Shown here piece by piece: positions 49,403-60,175 of a DNA stretch of 64,000 nt. The DNA is from Strigamia acuminata (taxonomy: Eukaryota; Arthropoda; Chilopoda; Geophilomorpha; Linotaeniidae). The translations under genes and the position numbers were made by a program. Below the pieces are notes generated by a model. That model saw only the letters and a program-made list of their open reading frames with translations. It was not told where the DNA came from and did not search any database. Every line of letters starts with the position of its first letter. Position 1 is the stretch's first letter. The stretch covers positions 58,723,369-58,787,368 of the forward strand of contig OX442314.1 in NCBI GenBank assembly GCA_949358305.1, read 5' to 3'.

Positions 49403-52400
49403 TTAAAAATAGCATGGATGAGTCGTCTCTTCAAAGTAGAGGTGTGCATGCTTTGTGAAATAAATATTCTTTTCAGAAATATTTAATTCCTGCATTTTTT
49501 GCACGAAATCATCGCTAAATTGTCGATTAAGCTTAGGAGTTCTTTTAGAACGTCTTTCAGCCCGTAATAATTTTTTATTTCTTCTCTTTATATGTTCAAG
49601 TTCGTTATTTTCGATAACTCCCTCAACGACTTCGTCCGGGGGTTGGAGAATATCGTTTTCGACGGTGTCCTCCGTTTCCATGGGGACAACGTCTTCTTCT
49701 GCCTGTTGCGAGGCAGGGAAGTGTTCGTCCATCCAATTTGGTGTTGGATGAATCCCCTCGCTGCCTTCAGTTTGGTTTTCCGACCAAGCTTCAACCGGAA
49801 ATGACGGGATATAAGGTGACAAATCCTGGATATTAATTGATTTCTCAATTGATCCATCGGCAACTTTTCGTAATGAATACGAGCCTCGTTTTAATACTGC
49901 TGTGATTTCCCAGGGGCCGTCTCGCTTTTCGGCGAAACCAGCGGTGATTCCCTTTTCTTTATTTGACAATATATGTGTAGCTTTCCAGACTAGATCGCCA
50001 ACAGCATACTGACAAATGTGATATTTGTGGCGGTGAATCTTGTCATGTCGGACATAATTCTCCTGGATTTTCCGGTGCATTTCTTGATGTGCTCTTCTAA
50101 GCACATCCAGAATGCCATGTACGTATTCTTCGGGTTTGTTTTTATCAAACTTTACCCCGTGTTCCACTATACGTGGATTGAATGGTAGTGGTACCGTTCT
50201 TCCCAAGTTCAGCATCATCGGGCTAAATCCGGTTGCATCCGAGATGGCCGTTCTCGTGGCAAACGCGAATTCGTTCAAGAATCGTGGCCAGTGAGAGTGC
50301 ACATCAGAATAAATTGCCAGCATCATCTTCAAGTCACGGTTAGCCCTTTCTGTCGGGTTAGCCGAGGCATGATAGGGGCTGACATGTGCCATGTCTATGT
50401 GATGTTTTTTACAAAAATCACTATAGACAGTAGACACGAATTGTCTTCCATTATCCGACAATATCTTTTTGGGGTAACCCCAACGATGAAAAACGTCACT
50501 CATCTTGTTGACAATGCTCTCGCTAGAGGCCTTTGTCAACGCGAATACTTCAACCCATTTGGTGCAATGGTCTATTATCACTAATATCCATTGTAACTTC
50601 GATCGACCAGCGGGCTTGGGGCCCATCAAGTCGATACTCACGGTTTCCCATGGATTCGTCATATTATGCGGCGTGTAAGCCGCTCGATGTTTTCGGTGCT
50701 GGCTTGGCTTGTACTGCTGGCAATGCGGGCAACCACGGACATAGTTGCGCGTATCCCTAGTCATCTTTGGCCAGTAATAAATGAGCTTTGCTCTTTCCAG
50801 AGTCTTGCTCATACCTGCATGTCCACAAAGGGGGTGGCCGTGACAGGCAAATAAAGCTCTTCTTACAAGAGATTTAGGAATCACGGCCTTAAACCCATTT
50901 CCGGAGTCGTTCAACTCCTCTTCAAAGGTGGGACGGAAGAAAATGAGCATTTTACTGCCGTCCTCCCCACTTTCATCCAAACAGTATCCAGCTATGGTAT
51001 TTAGCCAGTCTAGATCTGTCTCTAATTCTTGGTCTTCCTCACTTAACTTCAAGTGGGCCATAATCTTTTTACAATCATCATCCAATAATTGTTCTGCGAT
51101 TATTTCGGCTCGGGTTGGGGGAACTTGATTTAGTACATCGGTTAATGCACTAAATACTGTTGTTTGATGTTTCGTTTTACATTCTTCTTTCACTTCCCCC
51201 TTTTCTCCAGAATTATTTGAATTTTCTTCAACTAATTCGGAGAAATTATTAAAACGAACATTCACATTTGTCAAAAAGTGACGTCGTCCTTCTACTGGAA
51301 TGACTTGAGATTTCTTATTACCGGTCCATAGAGGATAGAATTGGTTAATTTCTACCGGCTCAATGTAGTCGGTAATAGGCGTGTCCATCGCAGATAACGG
51401 CGCTCTTGAAAGAGCGTCGGCTACCTGGTTCAGGGCGCCTTTTCTGAACACAATCTTGAATGCTCCGCACTGGATTTTCACTGCCCAGCGACCAAATCGG
51501 CCGGATGGTTCTGGCGTTCTCATTAGCCAGCCTAACGCTTGCGCATCCGACTCCAGCGTGAACGTCGTGTATTCCAAGTATGGGCGGAAGCGATCAACTG
51601 CCCACACAACTGCCAAACATTCCAGTTCGGGAGTGGAATAACGTTCTTCAGCCCCTCGTAAAACTCGGCTCGCATAAGCAACGGGTTTTGGGACCATCAT
51701 CATTTTCTGTGTTTTTTCGTTAAACACTTCGACATCTTGGCAGAGGACTGCACCGAGCCCTGTATGGGACGCGTCAGTCATTACTACCATAGGTTTTGAC
51801 ATATCGGGCATATGTAAAACTTGGTTTTTATCGCACAAAATCTCTTTGATTTTTTCAAATGCGTCTATCTGTTCCTTACCCCACACAAAAGCAGCATTGT
51901 TATGCATGATTGAGGTGAGTGGTCGGGCAATATCCGCATGTTTAGGAATAAACTTCCTAAAGAAATTGGATAGACCATGAAACCTCTGTATATCCTTTGA
52001 ACAGGTGGGTTCGGGGAATTCCTTGACTGACTTGATTTTGTCGGGGTCAGCATTCAAACCTTCTGGTGTGATATAATGACCCAAGAACTTTAGTGAAGTT
52101 CTCCCAAATTTTGATTTGGCTTTGTTGATTGTTAAATTAGCTTTATGGAGCTTTTCTAACACGTCCTTCACGTCATCCAGATGTTGCTTCCAGGAGTGGG
52201 AAAAAATGATTAAATCATCCAAGTAGACGAGGACATGCTTATGCAGCGAGTCACCCATCACTCGGCTCATCAAGTTCTGGAAAGAACAAGGAGCATTGCA
52301 AAGACCAAAGGGCATTCTTTTAAATTGATAGTTTCCCTTTGGTGTGTAGAAGGCAGTTTTACAACGATCCTCCTCTTGCATCTCCATTTGATGATATCCC

Positions 52401-53665
52401 TGCGTTAGATCTAATGATGTGAAATACTTGGCCTTATTCGTACTGTGGATCAACAGGTCGATACTAGGCATTTGTATTGTGTCGAGTTCCGTAATTGCAT
52501 TAAGCCAACGATAATCGATGCAGAGTCGATATTTGCCATTGGGCTTAGCTACAATCACGGGATGACTGATGTAAGGGCCAGTTGCAGGCTCGATTAGTTC
52601 ATCGGCCTCCAACTCTTCGACCAATTCAGTCATGATGGCCTTCTTGGCCGGTTTGTACATTCGATACGGTTGGACTCGCCATTTAGCATCTTTTTTCAAA
52701 GTGATTTTATGCTTGGCAAGGTTGGTACAGCCTACTTTGTCTCTAAAAACGTCTTTTATCGCTAAAATAACCGCTTTTAGTTTGTCTTTGCGTTCGTCCG
52801 TACTATCACAGTCTGCGACAAGCTTTTCGGCCCAATCAGCAGGCGTGTGAGTCTCGGCGCCATTAGCATCGAGTGTACGGATACGTGCCAATTCACAGTC
52901 AGACTCTCTAGTTTCGTAGGGAGCCGACCATCCAGGCATGGAATCGCATGTGAATGATCCTCTTTTCGCTCTTAAGTCGATTCCGGCGCGTCGCATGAAA
53001 TTGTGGCCAATGATAAGGTCACACACTCCATGTTTCAGGATAATAAAGTTGATTGGTGTATATTTTAGTCCGTCTGCCCACTTGACACAAAGTGTAATTT
53101 GTCCAAGCGGCACGTGACTAATTCCTACTGCACAAACTCGCATTCCCCGAGGACATTCTTGGATATAATCGGGTTCTGCATTAGTTTGAGATAGCAATTG
53201 GATTCCAATGAAACACTGGGTTGCACCAGAGTCCATTAACGCATTGAATTTCAGACCTCCAATCTGAACTCTCATCCGAGGATCGTCAGAATGTCGGGCG
53301 GTCAGTGTTTTCACAAATGCCGTAACTCCGCGTTGGTCTAAACGTCGGAGGTTACTGAATTTCTTCACATTCCACTTTCCACCGTGGTTGAAGATGCTGA
53401 GTCCCTCCAATTGTTTCGTCATTGCGTCGATTCCTTCCATCACGCCGCCAGTGTTACTGTTGGCGCGCTCTGCTGTAGGAATTAAATCAAGGTTCAAGTC
53501 GTCCCACTTGAATAGTTCCTTATTTAATTTGGTTGCCAGTTCAATCGGCGGGGTTCTCTGATCTTTTCCAGATAATTCGAATAAATCATCTGAAAATTCC
53601 GAGAAATCAAATGGGTCTGTTTTAATGGGGGCTGGAATGGTTGGTTCAACCCCCTCTAACAGTTT
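49403..53665 (-). CDS. pol: gypsy-2 Pol
   Basis: The pol frame opens at 53665, right after a TAA (53668-53666), and stays open to 49403. The first Met is at 53497 (1,364 residues from there). Numbering from that Met: retropepsin NALMDSGATQCF (about 85); RT with LVYLDDLIIF (about 424); RNase H with MTDASHTGLGAVL (about 571); integrase HHCC from HGHPLCGHAG to CPHCQQYK (about 880-920); and the DDE core with SIDLMGPKP, SDNGRQF and NPTERANRD (about 952, 1014, 1049). The C-terminal domain has GDLVWKATHILSNKEK and KRDGPWEI. The Arg in SDNGRQF replaces the usual Pro but is not catalytic. A hydrophilic tail of about 130 residues follows. Integrase organisation resembles gypsy-1, so both belong to related lineages. 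Expression is probably by -1 frameshifting from gag. Confidence 0.95.
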   Translation of the reverse strand, partial: KLLEGVEPTIPAPIKTDPFDFSEFSDDLFELSGKDQRTPPIELATKLNKELFKWDDLNLDLIPTAERANSNTGGVMEGIDAMTKQLEGLSIFNHGGKWNVKKFSNLRRLDQRGVTAFVKTLTARHSDDPRMRVQIGGLKFNALMDSGATQCFIGIQLLSQTNAEPDYIQECPRGMRVCAVGISHVPLGQITLCVKWADGLKYTPINFIILKHGVCDLIIGHNFMRRAGIDLRAKRGSFTCDSMPGWSAPYETRESDCELARIRTLDANGAETHTPADWAEKLVADCDSTDERKDKLKAVILAIKDVFRDKVGCTNLAKHKITLKKDAKWRVQPYRMYKPAKKAIMTELVEELEADELIEPATGPYISHPVIVAKPNGKYRLCIDYRWLNAITELDTIQMPSIDLLIHSTNKAKYFTSLDLTQGYHQMEMQEEDRCKTAFYTPKGNYQFKRMPFGLCNAPCSFQNLMSRVMGDSLHKHVLVYLDDLIIFSHSWKQHLDDVKDVLEKLHKANLTINKAKSKFGRTSLKFLGHYITPEGLNADPDKIKSVKEFPEPTCSKDIQRFHGLSNFFRKFIPKHADIARPLTSIMHNNAAFVWGKEQIDAFEKIKEILCDKNQVLHMPDMSKPMVVMTDASHTGLGAVLCQDVEVFNEKTQKMMMVPKPVAYASRVLRGAEERYSTPELECLAVVWAVDRFRPYLEYTTFTLESDAQALGWLMRTPEPSGRFGRWAVKIQCGAFKIVFRKGALNQVADALSRAPLSAMDTPITDYIEPVEINQFYPLWTGNKKSQVIPVEGRRHFLTNVNVRFNNFSELVEENSNNSGEKGEVKEECKTKHQTTVFSALTDVLNQVPPTRAEIIAEQLLDDDCKKIMAHLKLSEEDQELETDLDWLNTIAGYCLDESGEDGSKMLIFFRPTFEEELNDSGNGFKAVIPKSLVRRALFACHGHPLCGHAGMSKTLERAKLIYYWPKMTRDTRNYVRGCPHCQQYKPSQHRKHRAAYTPHNMTNPWETVSIDLMGPKPAGRSKLQWILVIIDHCTKWVEVFALTKASSESIVNKMSDVFHRWGYPKKILSDNGRQFVSTVYSDFCKKHHIDMAHVSPYHASANPTERANRDLKMMLAIYSDVHSHWPRFLNEFAFATRTAISDATGFSPMMLNLGRTVPLPFNPRIVEHGVKFDKNKPEEYVHGILDVLRRAHQEMHRKIQENYVRHDKIHRHKYHICQYAVGDLVWKATHILSNKEKGITAGFAEKRDGPWEITAVLKRGSYSLRKVADGSIEKSINIQDLSPYIPSFPVEAWSENQTEGSEGIHPTPNWMDEHFPASQQAEEDVVPMETEDTVENDILQPPDEVVEGVIENNELEHIKRRNKKLLRAERRSKRTPKLNRQFSDDFVQKMQELNISEKNIYFTKHAHLYFEETTHPCYF

Positions 53666-53668
53666 TTA
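53627..53668 (-). promoter_or_regulatory. gypsy-2 gag-pol frameshift window
   Basis: On the minus strand the gag frame reads TCT AAA AAC TGT TAG, while the -1 frame (pol) opens only after TAA at 53668-53666. Any -1 shift must therefore occur on AAA AAC TGT. The heptamer T-AAA-AAC (53668-53662) fits the A-site rule of slippery sequences but not the usual triple-identical first half. Seven bases later GGGGG (53654-53650) can pair with CCCCC (53631-53627), with an alternative inner GGTTG/CAACC stem. Confidence 0.6.
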
Positions 53669-55947
53669 GACTCATCTGCTTTTTCTATCGAGCTTGTAGG
53701 AGCTTTCAAGAATTTTGTAAGTAGATCGGTAACTGAGCTGTGAAGAGACTTTTGAAGAGACGACTGCAATGTCGATTGTAAATCGCCTAGTTTCTTGTCC
53801 AGAAGTTCGGTCGTAACCCAGTTAGGTCTAGGCCGTTTTACATCATCGGGCGTAGCTTGTGAGCTCGCTGGACGTTTATTTGCGGAATCTGCTTTATTTT
53901 TATTTAACCATTTCGGGCATTCCCGCTTGAAGTGCCCTGTTTCATGACAGTAAAAGCACTTCCCGGACTTGGCCTCCATGTGGTTAACATATATGGTCTC
54001 CATCGAATCTTCGTCTTCGCTGTCAACTTCATTGTCACTTTCCACTTGGTTATTTGGTTCATAACCGACAGTGGAACTCTTGAGTGATGGTTTAGATGTG
54101 AATTTATTATCTTTTGCCTTTGTCGAGGCATTGGATGTTGGGAATTCACTGTTGTCAAACTCGAGACGAGCCGAATGTTGCTTTTTGTTTTCAAACATAC
54201 AGCGATGTTTTCCCACGAAGTAAATGATTTCTTCGACTGTACTTTCACCGTACAGGTCCTTGTTCATCAATAACATAAAGCTTTCATCAGTTACATTATC
54301 GAACAGGTGGTCTATACCTTCTCTACTTCCGGGTGCAATTTTCCCTTGCGCTTTGGAAAAACGCAACAGAAAATCATATAAGCTTTCGTCAGCTCTCTGG
54401 ATTACGTTTTTCAGTCGTCTTGCTCGCATGAGCGGAACGAGATCGAAACGTCTTAGAAAAGCGTCCTCGAAAATTTCCCAACTTGTGAAACGTCGTTTCT
54501 CTTGTTTGAACCATGTTTGCGCATGGCCCAGTAAATAACCTGGAATGATTTCATGTACCATGTTGTCTAATGTTATTTCTCGTAACATTGAAACTGATTT
54601 CACGACTTCCAAAAATCTTGACACGTCTTCCTGCTTTCCTTCAAAAGCTGGGATTTCTATTCCTTTACAGATGAATTTCCTATTTGGTTGCGGTTGCGAT
54701 TGGGTATTTCGCACATTTCCCGACAATCTCTGAACTAGTAAGTTCATGTCGTCTTGCGACAGAGTGGGGGCAGTGCTACTCGCACTGTTTCCCCTCCGTG
54801 GCGGTGGAGAATATGAACGTTGAAAATAACTGGGAGGAAGCAAGTTGGGATTATCGGCGTGATGTCCCCCTTGCCCTCCTTGTCCCCCTTGTCCCCCTGG
54901 CTGGGGTGGACAGGGCTCATTTCTTCGACTCCCCCTTGCAGGAGGTGGCGAATATGAGCGTTGAAACTCATCTGGTCGCGGTGGCGAGGAATGACGGAAT
55001 CTCCCCTGGCTGGGGGAGTTATAACCGTGATTCGTCCGATAATCTTCGTAATTTGGCCGAAATTCCTCATACCCTATTTGAGCACGGGGAATAATTGGCG
55101 ATGGCGACTTCTCCCGACGCAAGGCAGGCAAGTTCGGCCTTCCTCGCGTTGACTCGAAATGCGTACGAGGTTGAATTGGATTTGGGTCCAAATCTCGTAC
55201 TTCGTCGCGAACTCGTTGTTGGAAGCGTTCGATCGGATCGGCCGGAAATTTTCTAGTCGGAAATTCCTGCTGCGCCCCGTAATCAACAGGGGTTTTCAAC
55301 GTTGAGGCTTGATCCCTAATTTCTTGTTGGAAACGTCGTATGGCTTCAGAGGGATGCTTAGGTGGATAAACAACTCTCCTCGGCGGAATTTCCTGTTCCA
55401 ACACTAGCGGGAGTGCAGGAATAGGCTGTTGGTTACGCCGTTCAGGGACGATGGCCTGCGACTCACTCGCGACTTTGTCCACTACAGATGGTCGTTGTAC
55501 GTTGTCCGTACGTTCAAACAGTAAAAGTTCATCTGACTTTGGAGTCGATGCACGTGGTTCTGTCGTTTGTTCCTTACTTGGAGAAGTAGGGTTAGCGACT
55601 CGTAATGGAGGTGGAGCGGGTGGCGGGTCACGCGACTTCTCGTAAGTTGCCGGCGGCCCTCCGTTGATACCTCCGCGGTTCAGTTCCAACTCGTCCGCTG
55701 ATCGGCCGGAACGGTCGGACGAACCTCCCGGCTGTTGATTGCGAGCCATATACTGTTTGGCTTCAGTCAGCGAACCGAAGAAACGTACATCTAGATTGAA
55801 GTGGCGGCAATACGCCCGCAAATCCTCGTTGGCGTCGTATTGCGTGCTTTCCTCCGTTATGGGAGTAAGCTGATTCCGCGATTGATTCTCGTCCTCCTGA
55901 TCTCTCGTTTGATTCAGGGTGTCGAATAAATTACGATGATGTGTCAT
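53656..55947 (-). CDS. gag: gypsy-2 Gag
   Basis: 763 residues when started at the Met at 55947-55945 (MTHHRNLFDTLNQTRDQED). The frame extends upstream, but that part is hydrophobic and lies in the leader. The N-terminal about 400 residues are disordered in appearance and rich in Pro, Arg and Ser, with repeats of the type SYSPPP and RFQQ(E/R)(I/V)RD. The capsid-type domain is at about 420-540 (IPAFEGKQEDVSRFL, AQTWFKQEKRRFTSWEIFED, FLRRFDLVPLMRARRLKNV). A CCHC knuckle (CFYCHETGHFKREC) lies at about 660-674. The gag stop is at 53656, inside the frameshift window. Confidence 0.9.
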   Translation of the reverse strand: MTHHRNLFDTLNQTRDQEDENQSRNQLTPITEESTQYDANEDLRAYCRHFNLDVRFFGSLTEAKQYMARNQQPGGSSDRSGRSADELELNRGGINGGPPATYEKSRDPPPAPPPLRVANPTSPSKEQTTEPRASTPKSDELLLFERTDNVQRPSVVDKVASESQAIVPERRNQQPIPALPLVLEQEIPPRRVVYPPKHPSEAIRRFQQEIRDQASTLKTPVDYGAQQEFPTRKFPADPIERFQQRVRDEVRDLDPNPIQPRTHFESTRGRPNLPALRREKSPSPIIPRAQIGYEEFRPNYEDYRTNHGYNSPSQGRFRHSSPPRPDEFQRSYSPPPARGSRRNEPCPPQPGGQGGQGGQGGHHADNPNLLPPSYFQRSYSPPPRRGNSASSTAPTLSQDDMNLLVQRLSGNVRNTQSQPQPNRKFICKGIEIPAFEGKQEDVSRFLEVVKSVSMLREITLDNMVHEIIPGYLLGHAQTWFKQEKRRFTSWEIFEDAFLRRFDLVPLMRARRLKNVIQRADESLYDFLLRFSKAQGKIAPGSREGIDHLFDNVTDESFMLLMNKDLYGESTVEEIIYFVGKHRCMFENKKQHSARLEFDNSEFPTSNASTKAKDNKFTSKPSLKSSTVGYEPNNQVESDNEVDSEDEDSMETIYVNHMEAKSGKCFYCHETGHFKRECPKWLNKNKADSANKRPASSQATPDDVKRPRPNWVTTELLDKKLGDLQSTLQSSLQKSLHSSVTDLLTKFLKAPTSSIEKADESKNC

Positions 55948-57396
55948 GATATTTTTGTTCAAAAATATGAAAACACAAAGTGAAAAGTTGAAAAATTGGC
56001 GATAGATTCGGTGTGAGATTACGTACCGTTTAGTACGTAACCGACAAAATCGAACAACAACAAAAATTGGCGATAGGTTCGGTGTTAAAACGTGTACTGT
56101 GGGGTACACGAAAAACAACAAGAAAATAACGCCCAAAAAATAGATTGGAGTACTGAGGATTTTAATACAACACTAGCGCGGAGAAACAGTCACGCCTAAA
56201 TTAAAACTAGAGAAAGAATAGTACAACTGATTCTTTAAACTTGGTGTGGGCAAAACACACTTAAACTACAAAAATGAAATACACTTTTTATATTAAACTA
56301 GCGCTTAGGAAGGTGCGCTTTAAACTACAATGTTTTAACAAAATTACACTTAACTTTACGGCTTTTTCGGATGCAAAATGGTCCAAACGAACAAGGTGGT
56401 CACGGTCCAAAATGGTGGTCAAGAGACGTCCAGTCAGTGTGGATGCAAGAATGCAAGTGGTCTTCACACTTCCCAAAAAATGGAATTTTTGGGTTAATCC
56501 GTTCAGTGGAATTGGACGAATGAAAAAATGACACATTTGACGTGTGTCACTCATTCATCACCCAACAATGCATTTCCTTTTTTGGATATGCCACCCACTG
56601 AGTTTTGGTCCAAATTCTTTTTCGAGAATTTGAACTTTGCCATTCTTGTCAGCAAGATTAACCTGTTTTTTAAGACAAGTCAAAATCGCCCATTCTCCAC
56701 AGCTGCTTGACAATCTCCAGTCTCTTTGTAAAGAGAAAATTGTTTTTATTTCCTTTCGGGAAATAATCACAAAATACTACCATTAGCCACATTTTTGGTG
56801 AGAAAATATGACCTTTTCAGACTACCATCCAAGTGTCGTTAACTTTTCGTACAAAAAGTTAAAGTTCAAGCATTTTGATTAGAAATAACTTAAACAATGG
56901 ACAGCATCGTAAATTCTTCGAGTTGTAGAAACTTCTGTTTGTTTGTCGAGAATCAAAACTTTTTATTCAAAAGAAATGATCCAACAAACGTCTGGCACAT
57001 TTATTTATATTTTTCGCGAAATAATAAATAACGTACGGTAGTCTATTTGTTACACCTTCTTGCAAGAAAAATGCAACTAGACTCGGGAGACAGTATTCAA
57101 ATAATATTTTGATTAAAATATTATCAACACTGTGAAATTTGAAATTATATTTTTCTTTTTCGAGAGAAAATACAACAAACAAATAAATAGTCGTAATTTT
57201 CTCGTTAAAGAAAATCACAACACGAACCAAACGGTTATAAATTTCTTTTGCAAGAAAATTTACAACGCGGACATTTAGTTATAATTTTCTGGTTAGGAAA
57301 ATTACAACTCAGCCATAATTTTCTTGGTAAAGAAAAATTACAACAAAAATGTCAAAATTCAAAATTTTACCTAAGTTCACTTTTAGCTTGCAACCT
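55948..57396 (-). other. gypsy-2 5' leader
   Basis: Non-coding region of about 1.4 kb between the primer site and gag. It would contain the packaging signal and any splice donor for the third ORF. Repeated ttttct/gagaaaatta-type motifs occur between 57,100 and 57,360. No gene is proposed. Confidence 0.65.
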
Positions 57397-57414
57397 ATCT
57401 CGGTGGAACCTCCA
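57397..57414 (-). promoter_or_regulatory. gypsy-2 primer-binding site candidate
   Basis: The minus strand reads TGGAGGTTCCACCGAGAT two bases (CG) after the 5' LTR, the same spacing and dinucleotide as in gypsy-1. The TGG start fits the CCA end of a tRNA. I cannot assign the tRNA with certainty. Confidence 0.65.
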
Positions 57415-57416
57415 CG

Positions 57417-59127
57417 TGTGACGATGACCTTTCGATGACGCTATCCGCTCAAAATGTGTATTTTGGCATAACAAGCTAGTCTATCTATTCAGTAGTTGAG
57501 AGATAGGATTGACAAAACCTAAAGTGTGAACTGGGTAAAATAATGACACATGCGGTTATCAAGACATAACAGATTTATTGATATATAAATATAATCACCG
57601 TGAAGTGATTATATTAATCAATTTGCATAAACTACAGTTATACATTAACTATGCCGACAATTGGCCGTATAAATGGGTTAATTAACTATACATACAGTTG
57701 CCTAAACGGCGCTATGATAATATCGAGTCGGCTTCATCGGGTGGGTAAGATGTCGTCTGAATCGGTTGATTATTTGGTCCTAATTGTACATCGGGGTCTG
57801 GTTCAAATCTGTAATGAAAAGGTTAGTATCCGAGGACGTCCGGTTGACGGTATCTGCATCGCCACAAACTTGGGGCGGTTATTGGTTTAAATGGCTTGTA
57901 AGAGCCATTTACCAATTGACCTCTTATAAATGTTTTAAGACATTTATAATTGGTGTGATACGTCAAATGGTTCTTCATACGAGAGTAAACTGTTGCGAGT
58001 TTACAATCATAACTTCTGGTTCCGTGTAATGGATGTATTTATTAGAGTATTACTTATTCAGTAAATACTCGTAATAATTCTGCTTACATAAAGTTGGCAA
58101 TTTAGCTACACATTTACTGGCAAGTAAATGCTAATGTAGCTAGTCTTCAGTTTTGTACAGTTCTGGAAGAAGTATCCATGTTTATGCACAATGCTGAGTT
58201 GTGACATAAACTAGCTGGGGATTTAATCTAACTAAACTTTTCCGAGTTTAGTTATTTCAACCCTAATGTTACATTTTCGACACGCTGTTCGGCAGCCGTG
58301 GTTTACTGTAACTGGCAGGCCTTGTGGAACACTTGTTGAATTATATCCGGCCCGACGGGATTCTTACTACTCATCGCCGCGACCTGATCTCCTCACGGCC
58401 ACACAGCCGTCATCGGGCACTCGGACATGGAGGCATCATATCACCCATCTCCACGTCAAGTGTACGCCGTATGTATGTTCTCATAGGCCCGCAGTATAAG
58501 GGGCATTGGCTGCGCAATCAACAGGCAAGCTTGTGTTTGCGCAATCAACATAACACCGAAGTAGTAGAAAGGGCTCAAGAAAACATATAGTCAAAATATC
58601 TGGTCAAGAGCGCGCTACTTCCTGTTGCGAGGAAGTATATACTCGGGGAAAACAATAGCTTGGCCATTGCTCCAATGAGAGCAATGGTCCTGCAAATCCC
58701 CCCAATCACCGGTCCAGGTGATGGGATACTCAGGACACATTTTCAGTCCAGGTGGTCATCAGGGCAGACCATAGCTCTCTGCTAGGTCGGGACAGGAACT
58801 GGATAGCGAGGAACACTTTTGGATTAAGTCTTTCAACTTGATCCGCGGGGGTCCACGCTTGGAGCAGGTGCGAGGGGGAGATTTAATCCCTTAGGCCTAG
58901 TTTTGGGGGTAACTTTGCAGAGTTACCACAAAACAACCTAATATCTATATTTATTGCCATAAACATAAGATAACGTTGATTCTCTGCCTTAAAATCACAT
59001 AAAAGTTGTATTTTATGTGGTTTTACGTCAAGTGACAAATTCTATTCGAATTTGCCGCTTTTGGTCGTCAGCGCCATCTAGTGGCGTAATTTGTCGCTAT
59101 ATCGATGAGCGACTGCATGATCGTCAT
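57417..59127 (-). repeat. gypsy-2 5' LTR
   Basis: 1,711 bp, the same length as the copy at 43,634-45,344 and differing at only about three positions noticed. AAGGT (59128-59132) follows on the plus strand. Confidence 0.95.
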
Positions 59128-59496
59128 AAGGTGACGCTGGATATTATTAATTTCAAACTCTTTGTCCGTCTTTTTACTTGGTCATATAAGATTTTACACT
59201 CATCCACTCTTTTACTTTGAGTTTCCCTCCCTTTTAAATTCCTGCTTGGTTCCTAAATTATTTAAACATTTAAACTATACAAAACAATATGTATATCCTA
59301 TTATTAAGCCTGCCAAAATGCTGCATTTGGCCTATCCGCAAGTATAAAAACATTTTGGAGAAAATTTATTTTCCGCAAAAATAGCAGGCTTACCTATTAT
59401 ACATGTAATATCAAAAACTTAATTTAGCCATTATCATTTGAATAATTCTAATCTATACTAATACACAAAAAAACACATTAACATTCTAAAAACGGC
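59128..59496. other. Flanking sequence, no gene recognised
   Basis: Starts with the AAGGT target duplication of gypsy-2. The remaining sequence is AT-rich and no domain is recognised. Confidence 0.5.
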
Positions 59497-60175
59497 TCAA
59501 ATGTGTGAGTGTTCGGACGGAGGCCACGTGGTCAGGGGCATCTGCATATGTAAACATTGCTCAAACTGTGTGCCAATAAAAACTGCAAAATCTCGCTCGA
59601 AACCACGCAATTTAGAACATCGAGGTAAAGTTCGCGCAAGTAACGAAACGCATCGGGAGACCCTTGTGTCACCTCGTGTAGTGTCAAAACTGACTAGCTT
59701 CTTGAGGTCCCGGTTCTCCATGTATCTTTGGGCAAAATGAAGTATCATTGGGCCGCAAGAGTCCTCATCGAGTTGAGCTGCCTGGGGTGGCTTCCACGGG
59801 CTGTGGGCCGGTACGTAGAACTGGGCGCCAGTCAGGTTTCTGTGGATACTAGACCAATATACCTCGTGAAGAATACTCAGAGTTCCTGAGGAGTCGTACA
59901 ATCCCAAGCACGGAGGTATTCGACTCGTGTCGAATACGAGCGTAATTCAGTGCTCTGGGGCGGGCACTGGAAAAAACCATATCTTGTGATGTGGTTGTGG
60001 CACGTCTGGTGAGTTTCGGAGCCAGTCCCACGATCCTGAGCGATTGGGAGACATCTATAGCTGCACGAGACTCGTAGGAAAAGCGAGCACGTTATTGTAT
60101 TTCTTCTGCAGCATTGCTATGTAGAAATCAACGACGGTGTCATGCACCACGAATTCTTGCCTAGAACCAACGTCC
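59497..60175 (-). pseudogene. C48 (Ulp1/SENP-like) cysteine protease relic
   Basis: The minus-strand reading starts near 60,170 (VVHDTVVDFYIAMLQKKYNN) and then shows a stop (TAG near 60,058). It continues with SWDWLRNSPDV and HHKIWFFPVPAPEH, a TGA where Ulp1-type proteases have Trp after the catalytic His, ITLVFDTSRIPPCLGLYDSS, and finally QLDEDSCGPMILHFAQRYM. The catalytic plan His...Asp...Gln...Cys is therefore all visible (EH, LYDSS, QLDEDSC). Such proteases remove SUMO-like modifiers and are also carried by some DNA transposons. Two in-frame stops make this copy inactive. Which parent gene or element it came from is not known. Confidence 0.7.

Larger units (their letters stand above)
43634..59127 (-). 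mobile_element. Near-intact Ty3/gypsy retrotransposon with third ORF (gypsy-2)
   Basis: A 15,494-bp element on the minus strand with two 1,711-bp LTRs and a 5-bp AAGGT duplication. In transcript order it has the 5' LTR (57417-59127), primer site, a leader of about 1.4 kb, gag, a -1 junction, pol, a spacer of about 1.2 kb, a third ORF, a 3' non-coding region, a polypurine tract and the 3' LTR (43634-45344). Only about three single-base differences were noticed between the LTRs, so insertion is recent. Gag and pol are open. The third ORF is split by one frame change. The family is also represented by a diverged copy at 61,717 and a relic at about 2,150-3,130. Confidence 0.95.

Noticed and set aside
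55948-56136. Hydrophobic N-terminal extension of gypsy-2 Gag as a signal peptide
   Set aside because: It lies in the leader upstream of the better Met at 55947, which is followed by typical hydrophilic Gag sequence. A secreted Gag would not make sense.
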